Below, piece by piece: positions 1-5,272 of a stretch of 7,114 bases of DNA. Below the pieces are notes generated by a model, which was not told the origin of the DNA, searched no databases, and was given only the letters and a program-made list of their open reading frames with translations. The DNA comes from an uncultured Eubacteriales bacterium (GTDB lineage: Bacteria > Bacillota > Clostridia > Oscillospirales > Acutalibacteraceae): NCBI GenBank assembly GCA_934456435.1, contig CAKSHH010000022.1, positions 1 to 7,114 of the forward strand, read 5' to 3'. A program made the position numbers and the translations under genes. Each line of letters starts with the position of its first letter. Position 1 is the first letter of the stretch.

Positions 1-131
1 CAGAGAAGCCGACAGAGGCTCCCACAGAGGCTCCGACAGAAGCTCCTACAGAGAAGCCGACAGAGGCTCCCACAGAGAAGCCGACAGAAGCTCCGACCGA
101 GAAACCCACAGAGGCTCCGACAGAAGCTCCT
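1..131 (+). repeat. Tandem repeat encoding TE(A/K)P, 12-bp unit with 48-bp higher-order period
   Basis: The basic unit is about 12 bases (ACAGAGGCTCCG-like) encoding Thr-Glu-Ala/Lys-Pro. A 48-base higher-order unit is visible: 3-50 and 51-98 align with their first 27 bases identical, and 99-131 is a partial third copy. Each copy begins with an EKP unit. The repeat is in frame with the surface-protein gene, so copy-number change would alter stalk length without breaking the frame. Confidence 0.85.
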
Positions 132-290
132 GCAACAACTGTACCTGCAGAGACTACAACTGCGGCATCTTCAACAGGTGACACAGTCAACCCTGAGACG
201 GGCGACCGTCTTACTGCTACTGCAGCAGTAGTTTCTCTTCTTGCTATCAGCGGTGCAGCAGTAGTTGCACTTCGCAAGAAGGAAGACTAA
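1..290 (+). CDS. Cell-wall-anchored surface protein, C-terminal part (sortase NPETG signal)
   Basis: This is the 3' end of a gene that begins upstream of the window. The frame starts at base 3 and gives 95 residues before TAA at 288-290. The first 43 residues are a Thr/Pro/Glu stalk of eleven TEAP or TEKP-like units, a usual extended wall-spanning linker. A short Thr/Ala-rich stretch follows, then an NPETG-D sorting motif (189-206), a hydrophobic segment rich in Ala, Val and Leu, and the positive tail RKKED. This order of motif, membrane segment and basic tail is the standard signal by which a sortase cleaves between Thr and Gly and links the protein to peptidoglycan. NPxTG replaces the classical LPxTG, a variant I associate with ruminococcal clostridia. 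The functional domain is not in the window, so its activity (adhesin, glycosidase or other) cannot be stated. Confidence 0.88.
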   Translation, partial: EKPTEAPTEAPTEAPTEKPTEAPTEKPTEAPTEKPTEAPTEAPATTVPAETTTAASSTGDTVNPETGDRLTATAAVVSLLAISGAAVVALRKKED

Positions 291-298
291 TAAAAAAA

Positions 299-325
299 TA
301 AGGGCTTATTCCGGATAAGCCCTTA
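299..325. terminator. Hairpin 1, 11-bp perfect stem; terminator-like in the minus direction
   Basis: TAAGGGCTTAT (299-309) pairs perfectly with ATAAGCCCTTA (315-325) around a 5-base loop. On the plus strand no T-run follows. Seven A residues (292-298) precede it, so on the minus strand the hairpin is followed by seven T residues, as in an intrinsic terminator. It starts 8 bases after the surface-protein stop codon and may serve as a bidirectional or antisense-blocking terminator. Confidence 0.6.
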
Positions 326-341
326 CTGAATTAAAACGCCC

Positions 342-381
342 CCACACAAGCCTATGGGCGTACGGCTTGTGTGGTTTTTTT
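342..381 (+). terminator. Rho-independent terminator of the surface-protein gene
   Basis: CCACACAAGCC (342-352) pairs perfectly with GGCTTGTGTGG (364-374) around an 11-base loop, followed immediately by seven T residues (375-381). This is a classical intrinsic terminator reading left to right. It is the most likely end of the surface-protein transcript. A second possible pairing overlaps it (ACGCCC 336-341 with GGGCGT 356-361). Confidence 0.85.
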
Positions 382-403
382 ATTTCTTGTTTATTATATG
401 TCG

Positions 404-446
404 AAAGCCGTCAGGGTATACGCAATACTCCGACGGCTTTATTTTT
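404..446 (+). terminator. Hairpin 3, about 16-bp stem followed by a T-rich stretch
   Basis: AAAGCCGTC (404-412) pairs with GACGGCTTT (432-440). The stem continues inward over 414-419 with 425-430, with one A-C mismatch (413/431) and one G-U pair (415/429), closing a 5-base loop (420-424). ATTTTT follows at 441-446. It resembles a plus-strand intrinsic terminator, but no gene lies between it and the previous terminator. It could be a back-up insulator for the operon that follows or a dispersed inverted repeat. Confidence 0.55.
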
Positions 447-477
447 ATATAATTTTTCATCAATGTTCAAATTCTTA

Positions 478-506
478 TTGACAAGGGCTGAACGGTGCGG
501 TATAAT
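478..506 (+). promoter_or_regulatory. Consensus sigma-A promoter of the TetR operon
   Basis: TTGACA (478-483) and TATAAT (501-506) both match the housekeeping consensus exactly and are separated by the optimal 17 bases. Transcription would start near 512-514, about 30 bases before the TTG start at 543. A promoter this strong in front of a TetR-type gene fits repressor-controlled expression. The octamer CAATGTTC occurs on both sides (461-468 and 514-521) and TGAAC lies in the spacer (489-493); these are only candidate operator half-sites. Confidence 0.85.
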
Positions 507-529
507 TATTCTGCAATGTTCGGTAATGC

Positions 530-537
530 GGAGGTGA
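530..537 (+). promoter_or_regulatory. Strong ribosome binding site that fixes a TTG start
   Basis: GGAGGTGA is an extended complement of the 16S rRNA tail. Counting from the GGAGG core, the only in-frame start at a proper distance is TTG at 543 (8-base spacer). GTG at 495 lies inside the promoter, ATG at 516 precedes the site, and ATG at 558 is too far away. Confidence 0.75.
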
Positions 538-542
538 GTGAT

Positions 543-1190
543 TTGGCTAGGAAACAGATGTTTGAGGGCGGAACCAAAAATCGAATTATCGAAGTGGGCG
601 CAAAGCTGTTTTTTGAAAACGGCTATGACGGAACGGGTATTCGCATGATAATGAAAGAGGTCGGCGCGGATATCGGTGCTTTTTACTATTATTATAAGTC
701 CAAGGATGAGCTTTTTGAGGACGTGCTGAGCAATTTCTTTGCGCCGTATGAAGCGGATTTTGAAAAAATTACTGTCGAAGCGGAGCACAGACCGTACCGC
801 GCCTTGCTGAGATTTTTTGAATATGTCAAGCAGAGCACAAGGGAGTTCCGCAAAAAATATGACGGCAACATTCACAAAACCGTCCGCTGGGCGATAAGAG
901 AACAGACCCTGACGGTTATCGAACCGTATATCGAAAGAATCATTGTTATCCTGACCGAGTACGGAGCTAAGCCGAAAATGGACGCTCACACCATGGCGAT
1001 TTTTCTCTCACACGGTGTCGGAAGCGTAATACTCCACGAGGATGCCGATTGGGTCGAAGCCGTCACCGACGAGCTGAGAAAGACAGTCAATGTTATCATG
1101 GGACTTGACGAAAATGTATCGAAAAAAATGTTTGACTCCGGCATAACGGAAGAAGAATTTGCAGAGGAATTTCCGGAAATGAGCCCGTGA
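543..1190 (+). CDS. TetR/AcrR-family transcriptional regulator
   Basis: A 215-residue protein read from a TTG start chosen because of the GGAGGTGA site at 530-537 and because the promoter ends at 506. Residues about 11-60 form the TetR helix-turn-helix: helix 1 with AAxxLFxxxGYxGT-like spacing (VGAKLFFENGYDGTG), then the recognition segment ending in YYYYKSKDELF, the family hallmark just before helix 4. The remaining 150 residues would form the helical ligand-binding and dimer domain, which is poorly conserved and gives no clue to the ligand. It is the first gene of a same-strand cluster. Its stop overlaps an alternative GTG of the next gene, and the real next start is 20 bases downstream. 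By family precedent it is a dimeric repressor released by a small ligand. Autoregulation of the 478-506 promoter is likely but inferred. Confidence 0.9.
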   Translation: MARKQMFEGGTKNRIIEVGAKLFFENGYDGTGIRMIMKEVGADIGAFYYYYKSKDELFEDVLSNFFAPYEADFEKITVEAEHRPYRALLRFFEYVKQSTREFRKKYDGNIHKTVRWAIREQTLTVIEPYIERIIVILTEYGAKPKMDAHTMAIFLSHGVGSVILHEDADWVEAVTDELRKTVNVIMGLDENVSKKMFDSGITEEEFAEEFPEMSP

Positions 1191-1210
1191 ATTTCGGTGA
1201 GGTGAATACA

Positions 1211-2002
1211 ATGGAGCTTGTAAGAGTGACAAAAGAGAATTTGGAAAACGAGCATATATGCTGTGCAATTTCAAACAACAAGGACGTTCAGGTTGTTTCA
1301 AAAAAAGCTTGGCTGTCGGAAAGATTTGATGAGGGACTTGTTTTTCTCAAGGGAAATGTGCGCGGAAAGTGTTTTATAGAGTATATACCTGCCGAATTTG
1401 CCTGGACGCCGATTGAAGCGGACGGATATATGTATGTAAACTGTCTTTGGGTTTCCGGTCAGTTCAAGGGACACGGCTATTCAAATCTTTTGCTGGAGGA
1501 GTGTATCAGCGACAGTAAGAAAAAGGGCAAAAAAGGCTTGGTAATGCTTTCGTCGGCTAAGAAAAAAGGCTTCATTGCCGATAAGAAGTATTTACAGTAC
1601 AAAGGATTTCAAGTCGCCGACAAATCGGAGCCGTATTTTGAGCTTCTGTATCTTCCGTTTGATGAAAATGCCGAAAAACCTCGGTTTGTCAATAACAGGG
1701 TTGAGGGCAGAGACGGACTGGTTTTGTATTATACGAATCAGTGTCCTTTCACGGCTAAGTATGTTCCGCTGCTTGAAAAAATTGCAAAGGACAGGGGAGT
1801 TGCGATGAAAACGATTCATATAGAAACACTTGAACAGGCAAAAAAATCGCCCTGTCCGTTTACGACCTTTTCGCTGTACTTTAACGGAGAGTTTATAACT
1901 CACGAAATACAGTCCGAGAAAAAGTTTGAAAAAATAATTGATGATTTGGAGGATTCGGAATGTCTTGGTTCAACCTCTGCGGCTTGCTTTTTGTTGCTGT
2001 GA
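1211..2002 (+). CDS. GNAT N-acetyltransferase with C-terminal YoaP-like domain
   Basis: A 263-residue protein. ATG 1211 is preferred over GTG 1187 because GAGGTGA (1199-1205) sits just upstream. Residues 1-150 look like a GNAT acyltransferase: strand VNCLWVS followed by QFKGHGYSNLLLEECI (84-99), matching the Q/RxxGxG/A acetyl-CoA pyrophosphate loop and its helix. Residues about 160-245 match the YoaP-like domain that follows GNAT in Bacillus subtilis YoaP-type proteins, with CPFT at 178-181 and a second CPFT at 215-218, then a FNGEFITHEI strand. The two cysteines in a thioredoxin-like setting suggest a redox or thiol role, which is inference. The substrate is unknown. The last 14 or so residues are encoded by bases that also encode the start of the next gene (43-base overlap), so this tail may be incidental. 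Confidence 0.85.
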   Translation: MELVRVTKENLENEHICCAISNNKDVQVVSKKAWLSERFDEGLVFLKGNVRGKCFIEYIPAEFAWTPIEADGYMYVNCLWVSGQFKGHGYSNLLLEECISDSKKKGKKGLVMLSSAKKKGFIADKKYLQYKGFQVADKSEPYFELLYLPFDENAEKPRFVNNRVEGRDGLVLYYTNQCPFTAKYVPLLEKIAKDRGVAMKTIHIETLEQAKKSPCPFTTFSLYFNGEFITHEIQSEKKFEKIIDDLEDSECLGSTSAACFLLL

Positions 2003-2424
2003 TTTTGATTCCCAATATAATTTTTGCCGTAAAAAACAAGGACGGTTTCCGGAATTATTATCATAACAAAATTGTTGAAACTTTGGAACAGATCGGACGC
2101 TTCGGCTGTTTTATATTTATGTTTTTTACGCCGCCGTTTCTTAATATCGGATTCAAATCGGAGGGCATAAAAGCGGCTTATATTGCTGTGGGTACGGTTT
2201 TGGTCTTTCTGTACTGCCTCGGCTGGCTGATCTTCCGAAAGGAAAACAGCGTCAGAAAGTCGCTTGTGCTTTCTGTCCTGCCGTCGGTGCTGTTCTTTGA
2301 AAGCGGATTGCTCTCGCTGAATTTTCCGCTTATCATTTTGTCGCTGGTATTCGCGCCGTGCCACATAATAATCAGTTATAAAAATGCAAAAGCAACGGAG
2401 GAAAAATATGAACATACCGTTTGA
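1960..2424 (+). CDS. Small multi-pass membrane protein, function unknown
   Basis: A 154-residue hydrophobic protein with four or five predicted membrane helices, at about 5-24, 46-63, 72-92, 100-118 and 120-140. ATG 1960 is supported by GGAGG at 1948-1952 with a 7-base spacer. A conserved-looking cytosolic loop (KNKDGFRNYYHNKIVETLEQIGR region, residues 25-47) joins the first two helices. No catalytic motif is recognised. It overlaps the preceding gene by 43 bases and the following methyltransferase gene by 17, so it is probably translationally coupled to both. Its position between an acetyltransferase and a membrane methyltransferase makes a partner or transporter role possible, but this rests on position alone. 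Confidence 0.8.
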   Translation: MSWFNLCGLLFVAVILIPNIIFAVKNKDGFRNYYHNKIVETLEQIGRFGCFIFMFFTPPFLNIGFKSEGIKAAYIAVGTVLVFLYCLGWLIFRKENSVRKSLVLSVLPSVLFFESGLLSLNFPLIILSLVFAPCHIIISYKNAKATEEKYEHTV

Positions 2425-3010
2425 AGAAAGATTACCGTTTTTTGTTTTGGGACTTGTCGTTTTAGCGTTTTTCTACGGAATATATTTCACAAAAATGTTC
2501 GTACAGAAAAAGCACGGAATACAGACCCGTCAAATCGGAAAGAGGAAAGAAAAAGGATTGCACAGGGTTGAAACGTTTATGTCTCTGGCGACGGGAAGTG
2601 TGGTTGTCGCTCAGCTCGCATCAATCGCATTTGACTGGAATTATATGCCTTCAGGCGCACGCTTCACGGGCTTTTGTGTCGGAATGACAGGAGATTTTGT
2701 TTTCCTTGCGTCCGTACTTTTTATGAAAGATAGCTGGCGTGCCGGTATCCCCGAAAAAGATAAGACGAAGCTTGTCACAAACGGCATTTACAGATTCAGT
2801 CGAAATCCCGCCTTTTTAGGATTCGATATGATGTATGTCGGCGTTTTGCTGATGTATTTCAATCCGCTCAATGCGGCGTTTTCGCTCTTTGCGATAGTGA
2901 TGCTCCATCTTCAGATTTTGCAGGAAGAAAAATATATGGAAGCAACCTTCGGCAAGGAGTATTTGGATTACAAGAAGAAAACGTTTCGCTATCTCGGAAA
3001 CAGAAAATAA
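2408..3010 (+). CDS. Integral membrane methyltransferase, isoprenylcysteine carboxyl methyltransferase/PEMT-like
   Basis: A 200-residue membrane protein. ATG 2408 is chosen over ATG 2384 because GGAGG (2397-2401) lies 6 bases upstream of it. Helices are visible near 10-31, 57-75, 85-105, 135-151 and 155-171. The C-terminal half carries the ICMT/PEMT signature: SWRAGI (109-114), NGIYRFSRNPAFLG (125-138), an EE pair (173-174) and FGKEYLDYKKKTFRYL (181-196). In this superfamily the RHP motif and the EE pair bind S-adenosylmethionine. Here the motif reads RNP, with Asn for His, which may be tolerated. The reaction is probably SAM-dependent methylation of a lipophilic or membrane-associated acceptor. 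Bacterial members have varied or unknown substrates and no prenylated protein is implied. The gene overlaps the upstream membrane-protein gene by 17 bases. Confidence 0.82.
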   Translation: MNIPFEERLPFFVLGLVVLAFFYGIYFTKMFVQKKHGIQTRQIGKRKEKGLHRVETFMSLATGSVVVAQLASIAFDWNYMPSGARFTGFCVGMTGDFVFLASVLFMKDSWRAGIPEKDKTKLVTNGIYRFSRNPAFLGFDMMYVGVLLMYFNPLNAAFSLFAIVMLHLQILQEEKYMEATFGKEYLDYKKKTFRYLGNRK

Positions 3011-3030
3011 ATTTACAAAAGAGTAAAAAT

Positions 3031-3936
3031 ATGGAGAATAAAGCAAGTATAACTGCGCTGGTATCGGCTTTCAGCCGCACTTTTCACGCGGAGAACGAAA
3101 CGAATCCCGTCTTTAGCGATACGACGGCAAGGAAACTGCTGTCGGACGAAGAATACAAAATGATTGAAAATTATATTCTCGGCGGAATAGATTTTTTTGC
3201 ACCCGAAAAGAAGAATAAATTTACAAGCGACAAAGAAGCCCTGCGGTATCTTGTCAATACTCAGCTTGCGCCGACTCCGCTGTGCCGCGCGGCATACTGC
3301 GAGAATGCGATGAAAACCGCTGCGCTGACGGGAACGGAGCAGTTTGTAATTCTCGGTGCCGGACTGGACACATTTGCGTTCCGTGAAAAGAGATTCCTTG
3401 AAAAATTTAAGACTTTTAAGGTCGATCATCCGCTGACTCAGGAGGATAAGCTGAACCGATTAAAGAGTGGCGGCTTGACGCCGCCTGAGAATCTTCGGTT
3501 TGTCGGAGTGGATTTCACGGCGGACAGCCTGACCGAAAAGCTGACTGCGGCAGGCTTTGACCGAAGCAAAAAGACCTTTTTCTCGTGGCTGGGCGTCAGC
3601 TATTATCTGTACCGCCATGAGATTGAAAACCTGCTCGGTGAGCTTGCGGGGCTCGGCTCGGAGGGAAGCACGCTGGTGTTCGACTATGCCGACGCGGACC
3701 TCTTCAGCGCGGACGAGAGACGAGTGAAAAATATGATAGCCATGGCAAATGCCGGCAGCGAGGAAATACGCGCGTGCTTTGACTATATCAGCATAGAAAA
3801 GCTGCTTTCGGAGCACGGATTCCTTGTTTATGAGATGCTGATGCCGCACAGTATTCAATCGCAGATAATTGACCCGACTGGGACGGATATAAAAGCGTTT
3901 GAGCATATTAACTATATACAGGCTGTTTTAAAGTGA
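3031..3936 (+). CDS. Class I SAM-dependent methyltransferase, leucine carboxyl methyltransferase (LCM) family
   Basis: A 301-residue soluble protein, about the usual length for the bacterial LCM/TIGR00027 group (often annotated as putative polyketide O-methyltransferases). The SAM-binding motif I is VILGAGLDTFAFR (106-118), whose GAGLDT core is diagnostic. The acidic residue that contacts the ribose is expected in FKVDHPLTQ (129-137). FSWLGVSYYL (184-193) matches the post-motif strand of the family, and VFDYAD follows at 216-221. The Shine-Dalgarno is weak (AAGAG, 3019-3023, 7 bases from ATG), unlike most neighbours, so this gene may be translated less. It starts 20 bases after the membrane methyltransferase, putting two unrelated methyltransferase folds side by side. 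The methyl acceptor is unknown; carboxyl or hydroxyl O-methylation is a family-based guess. Confidence 0.88.
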   Translation: MENKASITALVSAFSRTFHAENETNPVFSDTTARKLLSDEEYKMIENYILGGIDFFAPEKKNKFTSDKEALRYLVNTQLAPTPLCRAAYCENAMKTAALTGTEQFVILGAGLDTFAFREKRFLEKFKTFKVDHPLTQEDKLNRLKSGGLTPPENLRFVGVDFTADSLTEKLTAAGFDRSKKTFFSWLGVSYYLYRHEIENLLGELAGLGSEGSTLVFDYADADLFSADERRVKNMIAMANAGSEEIRACFDYISIEKLLSEHGFLVYEMLMPHSIQSQIIDPTGTDIKAFEHINYIQAVLK

Positions 3937-3944
3937 GGTAAATT

Positions 3945-4283
3945 ATGGCAACATCGGTGGATTATATTGATTTTGTGAAAGAGAGAATTGACAGATTCGG
4001 AGCGATACGGACAAGAAAAATGTTCGGCGAGTATATGGTTTATTTTAACGACCGCCCGATACTCACGGTCTGCGACAACACGGTTTTTGTCAAAAAGCTT
4101 CCCGAACTTTCCGAAATAATGAAAGACGCACAATGCGGTTTCCCGTATGAGGGCGCAAAGGAAAGCTACATTCTTGACATTGAAAATGATGAGCTTCTGA
4201 ATAGGGTTATTCCGCTTCTCGGCGAGCTCATTCCGCTCCCGAAGCCGAAAAAACGAACGGTCGGAAAAGGGGAATCAAAATGA
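3945..4283 (+). CDS. TfoX/Sxy N-terminal-domain protein
   Basis: A 112-residue protein that begins 8 bases after the previous stop, with GAGGT at 3935-3939. It matches the TfoX N-terminal domain: an N-terminal helix (YIDFVKERI), the signature RTRKMFGEYMVYFNDRPI (about 22-39), a strand pair containing TVCDNTVFVKK, and a C-terminal helix ending in a basic PKPKKR tail. Proteobacterial Sxy/TfoX has an additional C-terminal domain and controls competence; that domain is absent here. Stand-alone members are common in Firmicutes and their function is not established, so a competence role should not be assumed. Its stop overlaps the start of the next gene (ATGA), indicating translational coupling. 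Confidence 0.85.
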   Translation: MATSVDYIDFVKERIDRFGAIRTRKMFGEYMVYFNDRPILTVCDNTVFVKKLPELSEIMKDAQCGFPYEGAKESYILDIENDELLNRVIPLLGELIPLPKPKKRTVGKGESK

Positions 4284-5179
4284 AATCGAGATACAATACG
4301 GCAAGAAAAATCCTGATTTTCTGGACGCTGTTTATCGGATTGGGCGCTGTCGGCGGAGCGGTCTGCATGCTTTGGGACACAACAGGAGCCTTGATGGGTA
4401 TGGACGCAATGCTGCCGTATTTTCAAAAGCTGCCGTTTGCGGAATATGTTTTTCAGGATTTCCTTTTTCCTGGAATTGCCCTGCTGATAGTCAACGGACT
4501 TACGAATCTCACGGCGGCGGTTCTGCTCTTTAAAAACAAGAAAGCAGGCATATACTGCGGCGGATTATTCGGCGTGACGCTTATGCTTTGGATTTGTATT
4601 CAGTTTTATATGTTTCCGCTGAATTTTATGTCAACGATTTATTTCATCTTCGGATTTTTGCAGGCGGTAACGGGATATGCGACGTGGGTTTTCTACAGCC
4701 AGGAAATGTTCTTTGTTGATGAAAACGCGTATTCAAACATCGGAACAAACGATAAACGCCTGGTAGTCTATTTTTCGCGAATGGGTTATGTGAAGAAAAA
4801 AGCACTTGAAGAGGCGGAGAGAACAGGCGCGCAGGTCTATGAGGTGAAGTCAACGGAGCTGACAGAGGGAACAAAGGGCTTTTGGTGGTGCGGACGCTAC
4901 GGAATGCACCGCTGGGAGATGCCGATTGAACCGATCAAGGCTGATCTCGGCGCGTTTGACCACGTCACAATTTGTTCGCCGATATGGGTGTTCAACCTCT
5001 CTGCGCCGATGCGCGCGTTTTGCAAACAGGCGAGCGGAAAAATAAAAGAAGCTGACTACATACTGGTTCATCACAACAAAAGCGAATACACAAACGCGGC
5101 GGACGAAATGGACAGCCTGCTTGGAATAAAGCGAACGGGGCTCAAAAGCTATTGCTGCCGCGAGGGACGCTGCAGGTAA
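4280..5179 (+). CDS. Membrane-anchored flavodoxin-like protein (4-TM domain fused to flavodoxin fold)
   Basis: A 299-residue two-domain protein. Residues 1-140 hold four likely membrane helices (about 10-31, 60-84, 90-110, 117-138). Residues about 160-299 are flavodoxin-like: the first strand and phosphate loop KRLVVYFSRMGYVKKKA (159-175), then FDHVTICSPIWVFNLSAPMRAFC (226-248), the usual flavodoxin strand and flavin-facing loop, then KEADYILVHH (256-265). The loop is S-R-M-G-Y-V rather than the classical T/S-x-T-G-x-T, so FMN binding is likely but altered. The start forms an ATGA overlap with the TfoX-domain gene and has AAGGGG (4267-4272). The protein ends in a cysteine-rich tail (CCREGRC). 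It probably holds a flavin at the cytoplasmic membrane face and moves electrons. The partner is unknown, and I see no iron-sulfur partner in the window. Confidence 0.84.
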   Translation: MKSRYNTARKILIFWTLFIGLGAVGGAVCMLWDTTGALMGMDAMLPYFQKLPFAEYVFQDFLFPGIALLIVNGLTNLTAAVLLFKNKKAGIYCGGLFGVTLMLWICIQFYMFPLNFMSTIYFIFGFLQAVTGYATWVFYSQEMFFVDENAYSNIGTNDKRLVVYFSRMGYVKKKALEEAERTGAQVYEVKSTELTEGTKGFWWCGRYGMHRWEMPIEPIKADLGAFDHVTICSPIWVFNLSAPMRAFCKQASGKIKEADYILVHHNKSEYTNAADEMDSLLGIKRTGLKSYCCREGRCR

Positions 5180-5225
5180 CATCAACAATAATTGAAGTAC
5201 AGTTGAAAGAAGCTTGACTGTTCGC

Positions 5226-5234
5226 TGTTATAAT
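5226..5234 (+). promoter_or_regulatory. Candidate extended -10 promoter upstream of the two-component genes
   Basis: TGTTATAAT gives a perfect TATAAT (5229-5234) with the TGn extension. No good -35 lies at 16-18 bases; TTGAAA at 5203-5208 is 20 bases away. Transcription would begin near 5241, within the 5' arm of the hairpin at 5236-5272. Confidence 0.45.
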
Positions 5235-5235
5235 T

Positions 5236-5272
5236 TTAAGGCAATACCTCTGATTGTGGGGTATTGCCTTAA
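5236..5272. other. Strong stem-loop between the flavodoxin and response-regulator genes
   Basis: TTAAGGCAATACC (5236-5248) pairs with GGTATTGCCTTAA (5260-5272) perfectly, extended inward by one G-U and one C-G pair, around a 7-base loop (5251-5257). Neither strand has a convincing T-run after the stem, so it is not a clear intrinsic terminator. It could end the upstream operon weakly, form a 5'-end mRNA structure, or be a protein-binding palindrome. Confidence 0.6.

Noticed and set aside
1..131. Repeat region as a CRISPR array or mobile repeat
   Set aside because: The units are contiguous, have no spacers and stay in frame coding for TE(A/K)P; this is a protein stalk.
495..542. Upstream GTG (495) or ATG (516) start for the TetR-type gene
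   Set aside because: GTG 495 lies between the -35 and -10 boxes, so it would not be transcribed; ATG 516 precedes the GGAGGTGA site and has no ribosome site of its own.
411..989. Long open frame on the minus strand opposite the TetR-type gene
   Set aside because: It has no family similarity that I recognise, covers a terminator hairpin, and lies antisense to a well-supported TetR gene; the same applies to the other minus-strand frames in the window.
1187..1210. GTG 1187 as start of the acetyltransferase
   Set aside because: The GAGGTGA site at 1199-1205 points to ATG 1211, and the extra residues do not resemble the GNAT N-terminus.
2384..2407. ATG 2384 as start of the membrane methyltransferase
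   Set aside because: GGAGG at 2397-2401 lies downstream of it and is correctly spaced for ATG 2408.
5214..5234. TTGACT (5214-5219) as the -35 for TATAAT at 5229
   Set aside because: The spacer is only 9 bases, too short for sigma-A; only the extended -10 was retained as a candidate.
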